Source: Oscheius dolichura
Lineage: Eukaryota > Nematoda > Chromadorea > Rhabditida > Rhabditidae
Direction: 5' to 3'
Length of the DNA: 64,000 bases
Assembly (NCBI GenBank): GCA_932521035.1
Contig: OW051493.1
Location: 8,950,001-9,014,000 of the forward strand
In this document: positions 11,101 through 22,894 of the stretch, piece after piece
Layout of the letters: every line of letters starts with the position of its first letter
Numbering within the stretch: the stretch's first letter is position 1
Made by a program: the position numbers and the translations under genes
The notes under the pieces: model-generated
What the model saw: only the letters and a program-made list of their open reading frames with translations
Told to the model about the DNA's origin: nothing
Database searches by the model: none

Positions 11101-14100
11101 CGGGCATACAGTAACCCATCGGAGATGTTAAACGACGTCTTCGTGAAGTATGTTCCCTCGATGGCCTACAGTAATCCGTCCTTATACAGGAAATGTTTGG
11201 ATTGCTTACGGTCTCGTTGGGGATTCGAACATTTCTCGGCTCGTCGTTATTATAGGAGAATTTCCAGCTCCATTCTTGTTTAGCCAATTGGGAGAATTCG
11301 ATAACATTGTCGTCTCCCTAAATGTTGCGAAATTTGGAAGTTTTTTGGATGAAAAGCGAGGATTCCCCCGAGGAAAGTTTCCGCGCGCGCCCCCACCCGT
11401 AAACTCTCGGCAGCGCGCGCGCTAGTTCAGAATTGTTCAAAGCGCACTGCTGCCGATATTTTACGGGTGCAGGCGCGCCAAACTCCAGAAAGGCTCCAAA
11501 ATTACCATCATATTGTCGGAAGAGAATCCAACCGCAACGTAGCCATCGGTTCCTTTTTTCGTCAACTCAATTTCCATCTCAGTGTCACTGATATATTTCC
11601 ATGAGACACCGTAGTTATTACAGCTGGCAAGATCCGGATCACCGGGGAAGAAGCAGCCTTTCGTCTTGCCACAAGCAGAACAATCGAAGAACTGAAAAAT
11701 AAAGGGAAGTATAACATTGGGTACAATATTTTTTCAGTAAAAAATGCTGGATTCTCCGTTTTCTTGTCCGTTTCCCGCTAAAATGACTACAGTAATCCAC
11801 TTACGGGATCCGTGGCGGGTGCTTTCAGCCCGGTGGTTAGATCATACGGTAGATCAGAGACAACATGATCCACATGCTTATTCAGGCCTAAAATATCACA
11901 AAATTGTTATTTTTCTGTTTTCTACAGTATCCATACCACTATCCGAAGTCGTTCCACTGGCCATCAAAAAGTAATAATTCATATTCGGGTCATAGGAGAA
12001 GATCCGCCCGGCGGGGTCGGAATTCGCGCCGGAAATATCCACCAAACCTGAGCAGTAGAGCCGCCCGTCGATGAAATTAATAGTTGGATTGGCTATTAAC
12101 TGATTTCGAAGGTTCTAAACCGAAAATTGGGGAACTGGGAAAGGGACAGACCTCCTCCCCGTCAATCCGGACATTTCCCACATTGTAGTCAACATTATAG
12201 GAGAATTTCATGGAATATTGTGAGCCGTTGATAGAGGAACACTCGATAACACTTTCCGAACCCTGAAAAATAAAATACAGTAATCAATGGAACAGAAAAT
12301 GGCGCCGTAAGTGCGCTCTACCTAACCGCGCGCCTGATTTCGTTATTTTCCATTTTTCTCTAATTTTTCTTGAATGAAACGTTCTATTTACATTCAGGAT
12401 TGGTAATAAAGCAAGGTAACATCAGAAATAAGGAGACAAATACGATTTAAAAGAAAATTCTCGTTTTTGCGGAAATTTCAAGTGTTTCACGCCACAATTC
12501 GAGTTTTTTTCCATTTTTATGGCTTTCTGAAGGCCAACGTTCTTCCTCACCGCACCCAAAATCTCACCAAATGCTCGCCGCGCTCGTATAATTCGACCTT
12601 GTTTATTTTTTTAATGTCTGTCTTGTATAACAGAAAATAGAGTTTTTGAGGGGACAGCGTTTCTCTCGATAACTCAGCAATTTCTTATTCTTATGGAAAA
12701 TAACCTATATCAGCTTGTCCGCCATAAAATTCTGAACAAGATAGAGATTAAAAAAATAAGCAAGGTCGAATTATTCGAGCGCGGCGAGCATTTGGTGAGA
12801 TTTTGGGTGCGGTGAGGAAGAACGTTGGCCCTTTCTGAAGCATCTAGATGGTCAATTTGGACTATTTGAATCGGATTACACCTTTAAAAATACACATATT
12901 GGCAGGCTTCCCTTTGAACCAGGCTTATTTACTCGCTCCAGGGCGGGGAACCTGATTGGGGCCAGTCGGGCGCGTTTTGAGTAGAAAACGTGTCAGTTTG
13001 GCGCCTTTTCTGGAAACTATATGATCTTTAGCATACTGTAATTGGTAGATAGGATCATTTCCCACAGAATGCGCAAGGCTATGCCCAATTAGCGCTAGCG
13101 CGCCTTTACCGCGCACGTTTACCGTACGCCCGGTACGAATTTCCCGGTATAACGGTAATTTCCAGAGCGGGGAAAGGGGAAAATAAGATAATGTTTACCA
13201 TTTCCATGTCCGTTGAGAATCCCACCGCCACGTATGATCCCAACTGTCCGATTTCTGCTATAATTTCCAGTTGCATCTTCTTCTTGTCCCCGGTCAGCTG
13301 GAACGAGATTCCCATTCCGTGGCATCCCATGTAGCATTCCGTCGGGAGGAAACAGCTCTTCTCCTGACCACAGGAGGTAGCAACGAAGTCCGGCTGGGGC
13401 TCGGCCAGGTAGACGGCCTCCTTCGGCCGGCAGGTGCTATCATGGTGGAGGAGGCCGTCCTCATTTGCCGGGCCTTTAGCCAACAGGAGGAAATATTTCT
13501 GAGCCGGATCGTAGTGGAAAATCTATGAATCTTTTGGGTACAAAAATGGGAAATTTGAAAAAAAAACCTCGTTATTTCCCGGATCGCCGGTGACTTTGAC
13601 CGTCGCCTTACAGTAATACTTCCCATCCTGGTAGTAGGCTTGATCCGCCTGGATGTAATTTCCTCGCAGGACCTGTATTTCCATTATTCGCGGATTTTTG
13701 GCGATAACTAACGGTTTCGTTGGCTATTCGGACATTCTTCGGCTTCCCATCGTTGTAGGAGAATTTTGTGGATAAATTGGCAGTTTTTCCAAGGGAAGAA
13801 CACTCAATAACACTTTCATTGCCCTGAAAAATTACTGTAATCTAGTTTCTTCCATGTTTTTAACCTCTATTCGATAGCAGAACATAAATTGGACCAGCCA
13901 CCGCACCCGTAAAATCTCGGCAGTTCATAGAATTGGTAAGGTACCGCAGCCAAAAGCCAAGCGCGCCAGCTGCCGAGATCTTACGGGTGCGGGCGCGCGA
14001 GAGTTCAGGATCTAGCTTTTTTAGCTCATTTCAAGAAGATTAGCTGTATTTAGTGTCTATTTCTTCCATTTTTTCGAGAGATTAATCATTTACTATTTTG

Positions 14101-16524
14101 TACACCATCTACAATAACCAAACTCTACAATTTGCCGAATTCAAGTCCTGTTCCGCTGGAAACTGATGCAATCGCATTCACGAAGCCTTTTCAGGTCAAA
14201 GTTGTAAAACATGAGCCCATTTTAATTTTCTGTTTTGTTTTTCATACACTCCTTACCATTTTATTGTCATAAGAGAAGCCGACAGCGACATAGCCGCCTG
14301 TAGCTGCGTCAGCTGGTCCTACCAGTTCCAATTGTAGTGTTTCATTGTCTTTCATGCTAAAAATTATCGTAGTTAATGTTTTTTTGACTCTTTTTTCGTT
14401 TACTTACAAATAAGAGACCAGCATTTCCGTGGGTTTATTGCCGCAATCATCAGAAGTTGGAATAAAGCATCCTTTAGTCACCCCGCAGCCATTTGGATCA
14501 AACGGCCAATGAATATCCATCAAATTGATGGGAAACGGTGTTGTTACATCGTGAACATGATGAAGCAGCCCTAAAATTATATATTTTTCCTCTTCTGATC
14601 CAATTTTTAGCAAGCGGACGCGTGAACTCCGTGAGAATTCAAAGTTTTCCTTTGATAAGGCGGATAAGGCAGCTTATGAAGACGCTTGGGATTATTTTAG
14701 TAAGAAAATCTAACAAAGAAATGAAAAAATTGCATGAATCATAAGAAAGGGTTTCTAAAAATTACCTGAACTATTTGTCGGTCCATTTGCCATCAACAGC
14801 CAGTAGTTTGGATTCTCTTTATCAAATTTGAACACTTCCGTATCATTGGCACCGCGAACGTCAACAATTGCCGAACAATAGACTTGTCCATTTTCATATT
14901 TTACAATTGGTTGGGTAAAGTAGCTTTTGTATGAGCTCTAAAAATCAAGATTTCATTTCTGCAACAACTGTACAGTTCTGGTTGATTTTAGCGGCGCGGA
15001 CATCATTTCAGAGTTGCCTTTTGCCGTGCAGGCTGTTTTTATTATTCTCCGTCATCCGTTTCTTACATTTTTGTTTGTAAGGAATTATTCTACTAAATTA
15101 CAACTAAAATGAGGAGGAAATCAACGTTCAGCTCATCTGCAATCGTCAGATTCATTTTGTATCATTAGCTCATGCCAAATATGAGCTAAAAGCCAATTTT
15201 TCGTTCAATTTTCATAAAATTGTAGCTGTGTATATATATATATATATATATATAAATCAAACTGCCGACGAAAAATTGGCTTTTAGCTATATATATATAT
15301 ATATATATATATATAGCTAAAAGCCAACCTCTTTCTTATATATATATATATAAGAAAACAACTCCGTCTTTGTCTTTTTTTGCTTGCCAGTTCAAGAATG
15401 CGTGGTACCCTTGCTGCTCTCTTGAAAAGTCAATTGACTCTCAAATCTGACAATTGAAAATTGAGCCATTGAATCCGTAAATCAAATAGGAGCTGCGAAG
15501 CTTTGATCTTTCCCTATGAATCACCTCTCCAAACAGTAATGTCTGTATAAATCAAATATCATCATCGTTTTTTGGTTGAAGACGTCATCAATTGCTAGTG
15601 TGTCTTCTACCCCCGCAGCTTGTAAACAAACAGAGGACAACGCCCTACCTGGTTATTTATCCTGATATTTGATGGTTCACCATTGCTAAAGAAATGCTGG
15701 GTATTGTAGGAAAATTTTAGTGAGAGATCGCCATTACTTCCAAGCGAAGAACATTCGATCACTGATTCAGCACCCTGAAAAATTGATCGTCTTCTATTTT
15801 TCTGGATTTGGCATAGGAAATCACTCAATATAATGTTTTTTTTCTATAATTTTTGTTCTTTATTTTCCGTTGTAATGTAAACTTTCTTCCTTGCTTCCCC
15901 TTCACCTTTTATTCCTTGAAAGTCCATAGACTGAAGTGATAAGAAGTGTGCAACTACAGCTTATCTCTTCGCTCAGAGTCCAGTTTTCCAGATTCTCACG
16001 CAATTTTTGATAATTCCACTAGACAAAGGCAAACATTTTTGATGAGAATCATAGAACAACGTTAGGAACTTGTGTTCTTCTTTGTTACAATTTCCCCTAT
16101 CGCTATTGAAAATGTACCGAGAGTTGTTGCTGATCTGCCTGCTACTTAAACGGGGAGCAAATCTTATAAAGATACAAAGATATATAAAGAACAGTAGTAC
16201 ACAAAGTCATAATAATAATACGGCCACTTACCATCATATTGTCAACAGAAAATCCAACAGCAAAATAAACACCGCTTTGTGTAGCCGAGTTGCCAAATAA
16301 TTCAATTTTCATAAAATTGTAGCTGTCATCGGTGAAAACATAAGAAAATCCCATTCCGCTACATCCCATATAGCAGTTAGCATTTGTTGGAATAAAACAA
16401 GCCTTCTCCACATCACAAGTACTAGGATCGAACTGAAATCCAGCAGACTTAAAAAAATGCATTGAGAACTAACCGTAGAGGATACCAAAGGAATTAGCCC
16501 AAGCAAAAAGATGAAAATATTCAT
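8151..16524 (-). CDS. Five tandem DOMON modules plus cytochrome b561 (ferric-reductase-like)
   Basis: Twenty-four exons, all with phase-compatible GT-AG introns, encode about 1169 aa. Order: signal peptide (exon 1, 16474-16524); five DOMON modules; linker; cytochrome b561 core (exons from 9174 down to 8151). Each module repeats the same landmarks: C-x-K-x-CF-x-P, a Met-rich strand, YVAVGFS, VIECS, KFSYN and YYLLMA. The b561 part keeps paired histidines in LIHAHA, IWFHVHR, EVHTMTG and NWAHRG, the expected ligands of two hemes. The family (FRRS1/SDR2, CYBDOM proteins) moves electrons across membranes, often to ferric iron. The DOMON part would face outside or the lumen and bind heme or sugar. 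Usual relatives have one to a few DOMON domains, so five is long. It lies 543 nt below him-10 on the same strand and probably has its own promoter. Confidence 0.9.
11394..11470. repeat. Hairpin repeat in DOMON-gene intron
   Basis: CACCCGTAAACTCTCGGCAG and CTGCCGATATTTTACGGGTG are inverted arms around a core rich in CGCG. It lies in the intron between two DOMON exons (11210-11317 and 11506-11691) and belongs to the same family as 3125, 13903 and 27414. Confidence 0.65.
12532..12830. mobile_element. 299-bp MITE with long TIRs and 9-bp target duplication
   Basis: About 70 bp at each end (starting GGCCAACGTTCTTCC) are inverted copies with one mismatch; weaker symmetry runs further in. The element is flanked by the identical 9-mer CTTTCTGAA at 12523-12531 and 12831-12839. 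It lies in a DOMON-gene intron and has no coding capacity. Long TIRs with a 9-bp duplication are what Mutator-like (MULE) transposases leave behind, so it is probably a non-autonomous MULE derivative. Confidence 0.8.
13903..13990. repeat. Hairpin repeat in DOMON-gene intron
   Basis: GCACCCGTAAAATCTCGGCAG and CTGCCGAGATCTTACGGGTGC form near-perfect inverted arms of 21 nt. Same family as 3125, 11394 and 27414. It lies between the exons at 13713-13823 and 14257-14356. Confidence 0.7.
15177..15356. repeat. AT microsatellites with nested inverted repeats
   Basis: Three runs of (TA)n are framed by inverted copies of AGCTAAAAGCCAA and of AATTTTTCGT. A 26-nt piece identical to part of the DOMON gene's exon 2 is included. 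All lie inside the 14938-15648 intron of the DOMON gene. Confidence 0.7.
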
Positions 16525-17067
16525 CTTGGGTTATTCAGACAGAGTCTAGCGGCTGAAAAAGGGGCGGTACCCTACAGGCGGCTTATGTAAGGAGTAACGA
16601 GAGGAAAAGATAACAAAGTGTGGGCGCTGGTGGGGACGAAAAATGTACTGCCTGTCTGGAACACGCTCTTATTGAGCCATAATTTCGAAGCGTACGGATA
16701 ACCCCAGTTATTGGAGACTTTTTATAGGAAAAGGAACCTCAAATGCGATTTTGAAGAACTGAACACCAGAAAATAAAAACGAGTCTATTAGTCTATTAGG
16801 AGAAGAATGACGCCTAGTATTAGCCATCATTTTCTCAAGCTCTTACCTAATACAACTTTTGTCATCAGCTATGTTCCCTACAGACTATTACTCTAGTTAT
16901 GACTGGTTCCTTATCGCCTGTCCTTTCATCTCTACGTTATTCATACGTCACGTTTGGTGGGAAGCATATTAGAAAGAATTTTAAACTGAATAATAAATAT
17001 TAATGTTTTACTTATTCAAGTGCAGGTATGTTTACAAATATATAGTAGCGCATATTATAGAACCGTG
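16525..17067. promoter_or_regulatory. Spacer and likely promoter of the DOMON gene
   Basis: 543 nt between the stop of him-10 and the start of the DOMON gene, both on the minus strand. I see no coding exon, TATA box or clear regulatory motif. It must hold the him-10 3' end and probably the DOMON gene promoter, since the gap is wide for a nematode operon. Confidence 0.4.
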
Positions 17068-18879
17068 CTAATAGTTTGGTAACGTCTGATTTGCAGTGTC
17101 GTTGAAGTCCATATTGGTGGTATCTAAATAAACAATCATGAGAGTAAGTAAATAAGTCACGAACCATTATTCTGCATCTCCAATTCCTTCTTGATTTCAT
17201 CATAATAAGCATATTCTTCATAGAACGCCGTTCTCTCATCTTCTAGCTGAAAAGCAAATCACTACAAATACAAGTTATACTTGCCTTTTTCATCAGTGCT
17301 TTATATGATTTTACACTTCTTTCTGCGCTAATTGTAAAATTGTTGATGACTTCATTTTTGATGGATCGAACAGCGGCTATTTCAGCACGAAGTTTACGTT
17401 CAGCTGCAGGATCACAAGCATTTGCCCGTTTCAGTTCAACAATTCCCCTAAAATATAAGAATAAGCAACTAAACAACAACAATGCATACTGTTCTAATTC
17501 TTCTCTGCGCTTTGCGAGTTCTTCCATTCTATCCTGATGCATTTGTCGGTCGCGTAAATAGTTCTCATCCATTACCCGACAGTCGGCATCGGCTGCCTGT
17601 AGAAAAACAACACATAAAATGTTTCAATATTTTCATACATTTTTCAGCTCGACCATGTCTTTGACTTTTCTTTGTGCATCTCTTCCTCTCTGTTCCAAAT
17701 CCGTCTTTTCCATGATTTTTTGGTCCAAGAAATTTTTCTTGGAAAGAAGGGTGTCAGTATAACCACCAGATTTTTCGATCATGTTATTTACTTGCGGAGC
17801 TAGGGCAATGAGACCTCTTGTTTCTTCACATTTCTTCCTAAAACATATTCAAAATCAGTACTCAATTCGATTACCGTTGTGCCTCGCAGTCTCTCCGAAG
17901 GCGAGCAACCGTCTCTTTCAGCTTTTCTCTTTCCTGGTCGATATGCTCGGGCATAATTTGTAAAGCGAGTTGATCTAGCTGCATTTGAAGACTATCCTTT
18001 TCGTAGACGAGCTCAGTCTATGAAGAGGAATAAACGATTCTAACAAATTGTGTACCTGTTTAAACTTTTCTTCTTCAATTACTTCTTTATTACGCTCGGT
18101 AGTAGCTTCTAACTCCTTTGCAGCAGAAAAACGCGATTGGAACTCTGTTTGCTTTTTTCCCAAAATAGTCATCAACTGTAAAAATTAATAAAAACACACA
18201 ATTAATAAAAACAACCTCATTTTCTCTTCTTTTACGGCATTCAATATCAGAAAGTATAGCATCTCTTCGCTTTTCCGCTTCCTGGACAGCTTGGTTTAAT
18301 TCATCTAGTTCAGTGCGCTTATGATCGTATATTGCGCACGTTTCTTCCCAATGTGGCATCATAGCCTGAATCAATGGTATACACCTACAAAAACAAAATA
18401 AATACCGCATGGAATTTTAAATAGTCAGCTAAAAAAGAGGTCAAGCGTCGAAATTTTGATGAAGTGGGAGAGATCAAGTCATCCATAGTGAAATTGTAGT
18501 CAATACACATGTCTTGTATAAATTGACTCCTAAAAAATTATTCTATTTTAAAGAAGCTGAATAAATAGAAACGCAACAATTACAAAATAGAATTGCTTAC
18601 ATCGCAGTAAAAACCATCATTAATGGCGCTGAGCGTTGCATTAGTTCGGGCTCGTCCGAGTCGGCAAGGGCTTCTAATGGTAAGTGGCAAATAACTGATT
18701 CAGGTATTTCAAAAACCAACATAATAAATGCTTTGCATATTAATTGAATTCGTTCAGGCTGAAAAATAATGTATTAGGAGTAAGACGTGCCACCTAACCT
18801 TTGGATGGTTAAAATCATCTAGAGTAAGGTCGAAAGACAAATGTGTGTTAATCAATTCGATGCTTGTCTTGGTATCCAT
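17068..18879 (-). CDS. him-10: Kinetochore protein Nuf2 (HIM-10)
   Basis: Eleven exons close in phase to about 460 aa, the usual Nuf2 size. The N-terminal ~130 residues form the calponin-homology-like head, with the family segment where LISPTSSKF is followed by RRLTSFLADYLKFHA. The rest is long Glu/Lys/Gln-rich coiled coil. Nuf2 pairs with Ndc80 and the Spc24/Spc25 dimer in the NDC80 complex, which attaches kinetochores to microtubule plus ends. The ATG follows TTTTCAG by one base, a likely trans-splice site. The intron after the exon 18406-18529 is 40 nt. The intron after the exon 17285-17447 starts with GC (AAAAAG|GCAAGT) rather than GT. No damage is visible. It is divergent from the mut-7-like gene. 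Confidence 0.92.
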
Positions 18880-19182
18880 CCTGAAAACATCGATTGCATG
18901 GTCTGTCTACTGAGGTAGAAGGAAATTGAAACTGAACAGACTGAAATGAAAGGAATGCAACTTTGAGAATGGGAATAGAAGAAAAGACTCGCTCGGGCAG
19001 TTTGAATTCGCGGCAAAATTAACTACGGACCTCTTTTGGGAGCGACGCTATTTGCGAATTTCTCATTTTTTGTTCGAAAATAAGGTTCCAAAATTTATAT
19101 AGACTCTCAACTGTACACAACAAGAACAGAAAACTTTTAGCACAGCTGGATCTAAGAGGACAGCTCACAGCCGACAAGCCAT
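18880..19182. promoter_or_regulatory. Divergent promoter of him-10 and mut-7-like gene
   Basis: Only 303 nt separate the two start codons. GCGGCAAA at 19010-19017 reads TTTGCCGC on the other strand, which fits the E2F consensus TTTSSCGC. A cell-cycle and germline promoter would suit both genes, but the motif match is short and could be chance. Confidence 0.4.
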
Positions 19183-21962
19183 ATGACATCTCTACCAGAT
19201 GTTTTAGCTATTTTGGATAGTATAGTTGAATTATACAAGGTAAGACTCTTATTTGTCTTGTTTTTCAACTTCATTTCAGGCCGACGTTACAGCTTATTAT
19301 TTTAACGCTGTAAAAGATAAAAAGAATAACGGTCGAAGTGTTCCCCGCTTCTCTTTTACCCCTCTTGCACGGAAGATCTTCGATCCTGTACCTGCAAACG
19401 AAGTACACTGCTATTTGTTTTTATATTTATTCATTTTTTAGTTGCCATCTTTATATATTGAACTTTTTGATCGATGCGAGGGCTACGCTCTTAGTAAAGG
19501 CATAATTCAAGTGGGAAACGCAGCATTTCCACAGTCGTGTATATCCATTCGTGATCTTATTCTTGGTGTTTGTTTTATTTGTTTGAACAATAATCACTTC
19601 AATTTTAGGTTATCATCCCATATCAGTTGCCACAATCTTCCAAAAAAACCGTTGTTGAAAAGGGAAATTCTAAGAAAAAGGTTTGTCTTATTTTTCCAGC
19701 AAGTTTGCCAACGGTTTTCATCGATTTTGTTTCAGGTTAAGAACGTACAGGTTAATCCACGTTGCACGTTTTCAATAGGGCAAGCCCAAGCAATGTTTAA
19801 AAGATTTCTTACGATACAATTACCTGCTGATGTTAGTACTGTGTTTATTTTATATTTTAACCCAAACTTTAGACAAAATTATGGAAACAAATGAGATTTA
19901 TCCTAATGCGGGCATTTAAGCCAGAAGAAGCAGAGCAGTTTGCTGATATAACACATGAAATGGTTAGGCAGGGAAAGATTTCGTTAGTTTGTCTTCTAGG
20001 AAACACTTCGTTTAGTATTTTAGATTTGCTGCCCTTTCTGAAGTGATGCGAGATCCTTGTATCAATAAGCGCCTTCCTCCTCAAGTTATTCTTCATGCTT
20101 TATACATTGGACCACTCAAAGCGCAAACTGTTGAGGTACTACTTCGTATTAAGTATGGTTTATGTTGCATTCCAGTCTTTTGCTTCAAACCGTCCTTCCG
20201 ATTTCCGGAAAAGTTGTCGAGATGTTCTGGCTGTTGCCGAGAAAGCGCGGAGAGATTCACTTGCCCATTCGTAAGAATTCAGTTTTGCTTTCTTACTTAG
20301 TGTTTTTCAGTAACCTTCGTCCACCCAATATTCAGTCAGAATACGCACTTTCTTGGAGTTATATGGATTTCGCCAAACATACAAGTCAACTTTTAGGGGA
20401 ATTGAAAGGAGGTGTGTGCAGTTACACAGATCTTGAAGTTAATTTTTGCAGTGAAAACAAGTCACCCGGAAATCACTCCCTCTTGGGCGTATTCTGCTGT
20501 TAAGAAATTTGGAAAAAGAACGTATACCGACAAAGTCAGCTCGTTTTTCTTCCAGCCTAATGAAATTTTAGACTTACAGCCAAGAATGTTATTATGATTT
20601 ACTATGGACAGTAATGGTACAACGTCCCAGCATGAAGAAATTTATTGTGGAAACATTAGAGAAGGATTTTGGAGACAAGGAAGCTGCTAAATTTTGGAGA
20701 AAAATGAATCCAGTGCAAATGTCTCGGCATAAAATTGCTCAAGGGTATGTTGAACACATTTTGTGAAATCGTATTTTTCCTTTTTCCAGATCAGTCAGAG
20801 AAATTGACCTACTAGAGAATATAGAAGATTTCTTGAACTTTCCTTATACCGTAAAGGAGATCTCAATGGTGGACACTGCATCTAAACTGAATGAATTGAA
20901 AGATCGCTTGATAGTTGACGTAATAGTTATATCAGATTCAGTTGAGTTGATCTTTTTTAGATACTCGAAAGGAAGAAATGTGTTGTAGGCTTAGATGCTG
21001 AATGGAGTGCGTTTAACGGATATAGCAAGTACGTTTGATTTTCCTCTTATAGCTTTACATTACGTGCTTTTTACTTCTGTGTTTTATCATACGTGCTTCA
21101 GAGCCACTATTCTTCAAATTGCCGTAGCAGATCATATTTACATCGTGGATATTGAGTCGGCCAACTTAAATCATACTCTTCTTCGAGAATTTTTTACTTT
21201 AATGTTTTTGCGAAAGGAAATTTTAAAAATTGGTATTATTTTCATTTTAGCTTTCATGCAGTATTACTCAGGATTTCAATTTGGTGAAGATCTTCTTCAA
21301 CTTAGAAATGCTGTAGCAAATTGCAAAGCTCTCTATCACCCGGAAAGGGTTGTTTGTGTAGGGAGACTGGTCGCTGATGTAAGCATCATACAAAATTTTA
21401 AATATGATGTTTACAGTTATTGGATATGACGGAAAAACGGTCTGATGTAGAAGAAATTCTTCTAGACATCTGTCCTAACTTTTTAACAAACGACAAGCAT
21501 AATGACACAATGGAATCACAGGAAGGGGAAGAAGATAAAGAGAATGACATAGACGACGAGAAAAGTAACGTTTTACTATTATCTATATTTAGTTTTTTAG
21601 TTACCGAAGACGCTGCACTATCCAACTCAGGAGAAAGTTTGCCGGCAGAATCAAGAGCCACGAAAGTTCTAAACAAAGGTCTTTCCTACTTGTGTGAGCA
21701 GGTTTTAGGAAGACCATTGGATAAGATGGAACAGTGTTCTGTCTGGGATAGAAGGCCGTTAAGACCGCTACAAGTAACCATTCTTTTTATTTTTTGAGAT
21801 AAAATTTAGATGAGATACGCTGCAATGGATGCCTACTGTCTTCTGATGATCTTTGAAGTTTGTGAGAAATGGGCTGTACGCCTCAATCTAACTATTGACG
21901 ATCTCCTAGCAACGCAACATTCACCGAGAAGTTCTTTACCGCTATACAGTGATGACAGTTAG
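19183..21962 (+). CDS. mut-7: MUT-7/EXD3-like 3'-5' exonuclease (DEDDy)
   Basis: Eighteen exons close in phase to about 687 aa. The N-terminal ~420 residues are helical and match the MUT-7 style N-domain only loosely. The C-terminal third is a DEDDy exonuclease: motif I GLDAEW, motif II Asp in FGEDLLQL, motif III YAAMDAYCLL with the Tyr and Asp. In C. elegans MUT-7 acts in germline perinuclear Mutator foci, in small-RNA amplification and transposon silencing. One intron (19968-20023) appears to start with GC (AG|GCAGGG); the GT five bases upstream would break the frame. The intron at 20412-20451 gives ELKGV across the junction. An acidic segment in the exons 21417-21564 and 21601-21773 separates motifs II and III. 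Compared with about 900 aa for C. elegans MUT-7 it is short. Confidence 0.8.
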
Positions 21963-22566
21963 CGTGCGGATCTTTTTTTATTGCTATTGAAACTCATTTC
22001 CATTCGTAATCTCGTTACACAGCCTACCTTACACCAATCTCTTACATATCGCACAAAACTCGTCTAATGTAGAATCTCACCCCTATTCTTTGTGTAAATA
22101 TGAGATCCCTTTTTCCATTTTATACGCAGCTTTTTGTATCTAACTTGCATATTTGGATACTTGTTCTGCATTGTTAAAACTGGGTTGTAGATTTTTTTAC
22201 GCATATAGAGATTTTTCTATTTTGTTATTCGTGCAATAACAGCGATTGATGTGTAAGTTATTCGTGTTCCACCATATTCCACTTCTGAAGCTCGTAAAGA
22301 TCAAAAATTTGGTTCTGTTAGATACTATTTACTGCACAAACACAAATTTGATAAGTAAAACAACTCTAAACAGATAAAAAAAATTAAAACTGATCTGAAG
22401 ACATATGTATAAACACATTTAAGAAACAACGGTTAGATTTGGGTCAAGATCGTACGAGTACTCATTTTCTTCGTCAGTGTAACATCTTTCCAGCGTCAGT
22501 TCCGTTGTAAAATATCCTAATAATATCGATTATGTAAATTTGATAAATACTGACTGCGACCATCAT
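21963..22566. other. Intergenic, 3' region of mut-7-like gene
   Basis: AT-rich sequence. On the minus strand an exon-like stretch at about 22431-22527 reads ..FTTELTLERCYTDEENEY.. and ends at TAA. It looks coding, but I could not join it in frame to the small gene just upstream (22567-22860). Confidence 0.35.
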
Positions 22567-22860
22567 TTAGATAGAGATGAATTGTAACGGGTTCAGCTGC
22601 TCCAACTTTTCATAAAAGGTAAATTCGTTCTGAAGAAGCATAGGTCAATAAGAATACAAGTTACTTGAAATTGAGTAAAAAATGCGTCCAAGTCGGCTTT
22701 GGCAACGGAAGCAATGGGGCTGATCTGAAAACAATAGCCATAAATAATAATGAATAAACTTCCTTACCTTTTGAACATTTCCTACTTGATTATTTATTTT
22801 TTTGAGCTGGCTTTCATTGCGTCTGTTGGCTTTCGGCCGCCTTATCTCTCCGGTCACCAT
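22567..22860 (-). CDS. Unknown small protein, possibly frameshifted
   Basis: Three exons (22768-22860, 22665-22724, 22567-22629) splice in phase from ATG to TAA, giving 71 aa. The product is polar, with a likely amphipathic helix (KADLDAFFTQF). Beyond the stop the sequence stays coding-like in another frame (EPVTIHLYLNDGR, then the stretch ending at about 22431). This suggests either one missing base or a splice I cannot see. It starts directly next to the inverted copy of mut-7 exons. I do not recognise a family. Confidence 0.4.
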
Positions 22861-22894
22861 CACAATTCTTCATCTCTTCACAAGCAGTAGTAGT

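Noticed and set aside
15230..15350. Possible CRISPR-like array of spaced repeats
   Set aside because: The repeats are (TA)n microsatellites with two inverted flanks, in an intron of a eukaryotic gene.
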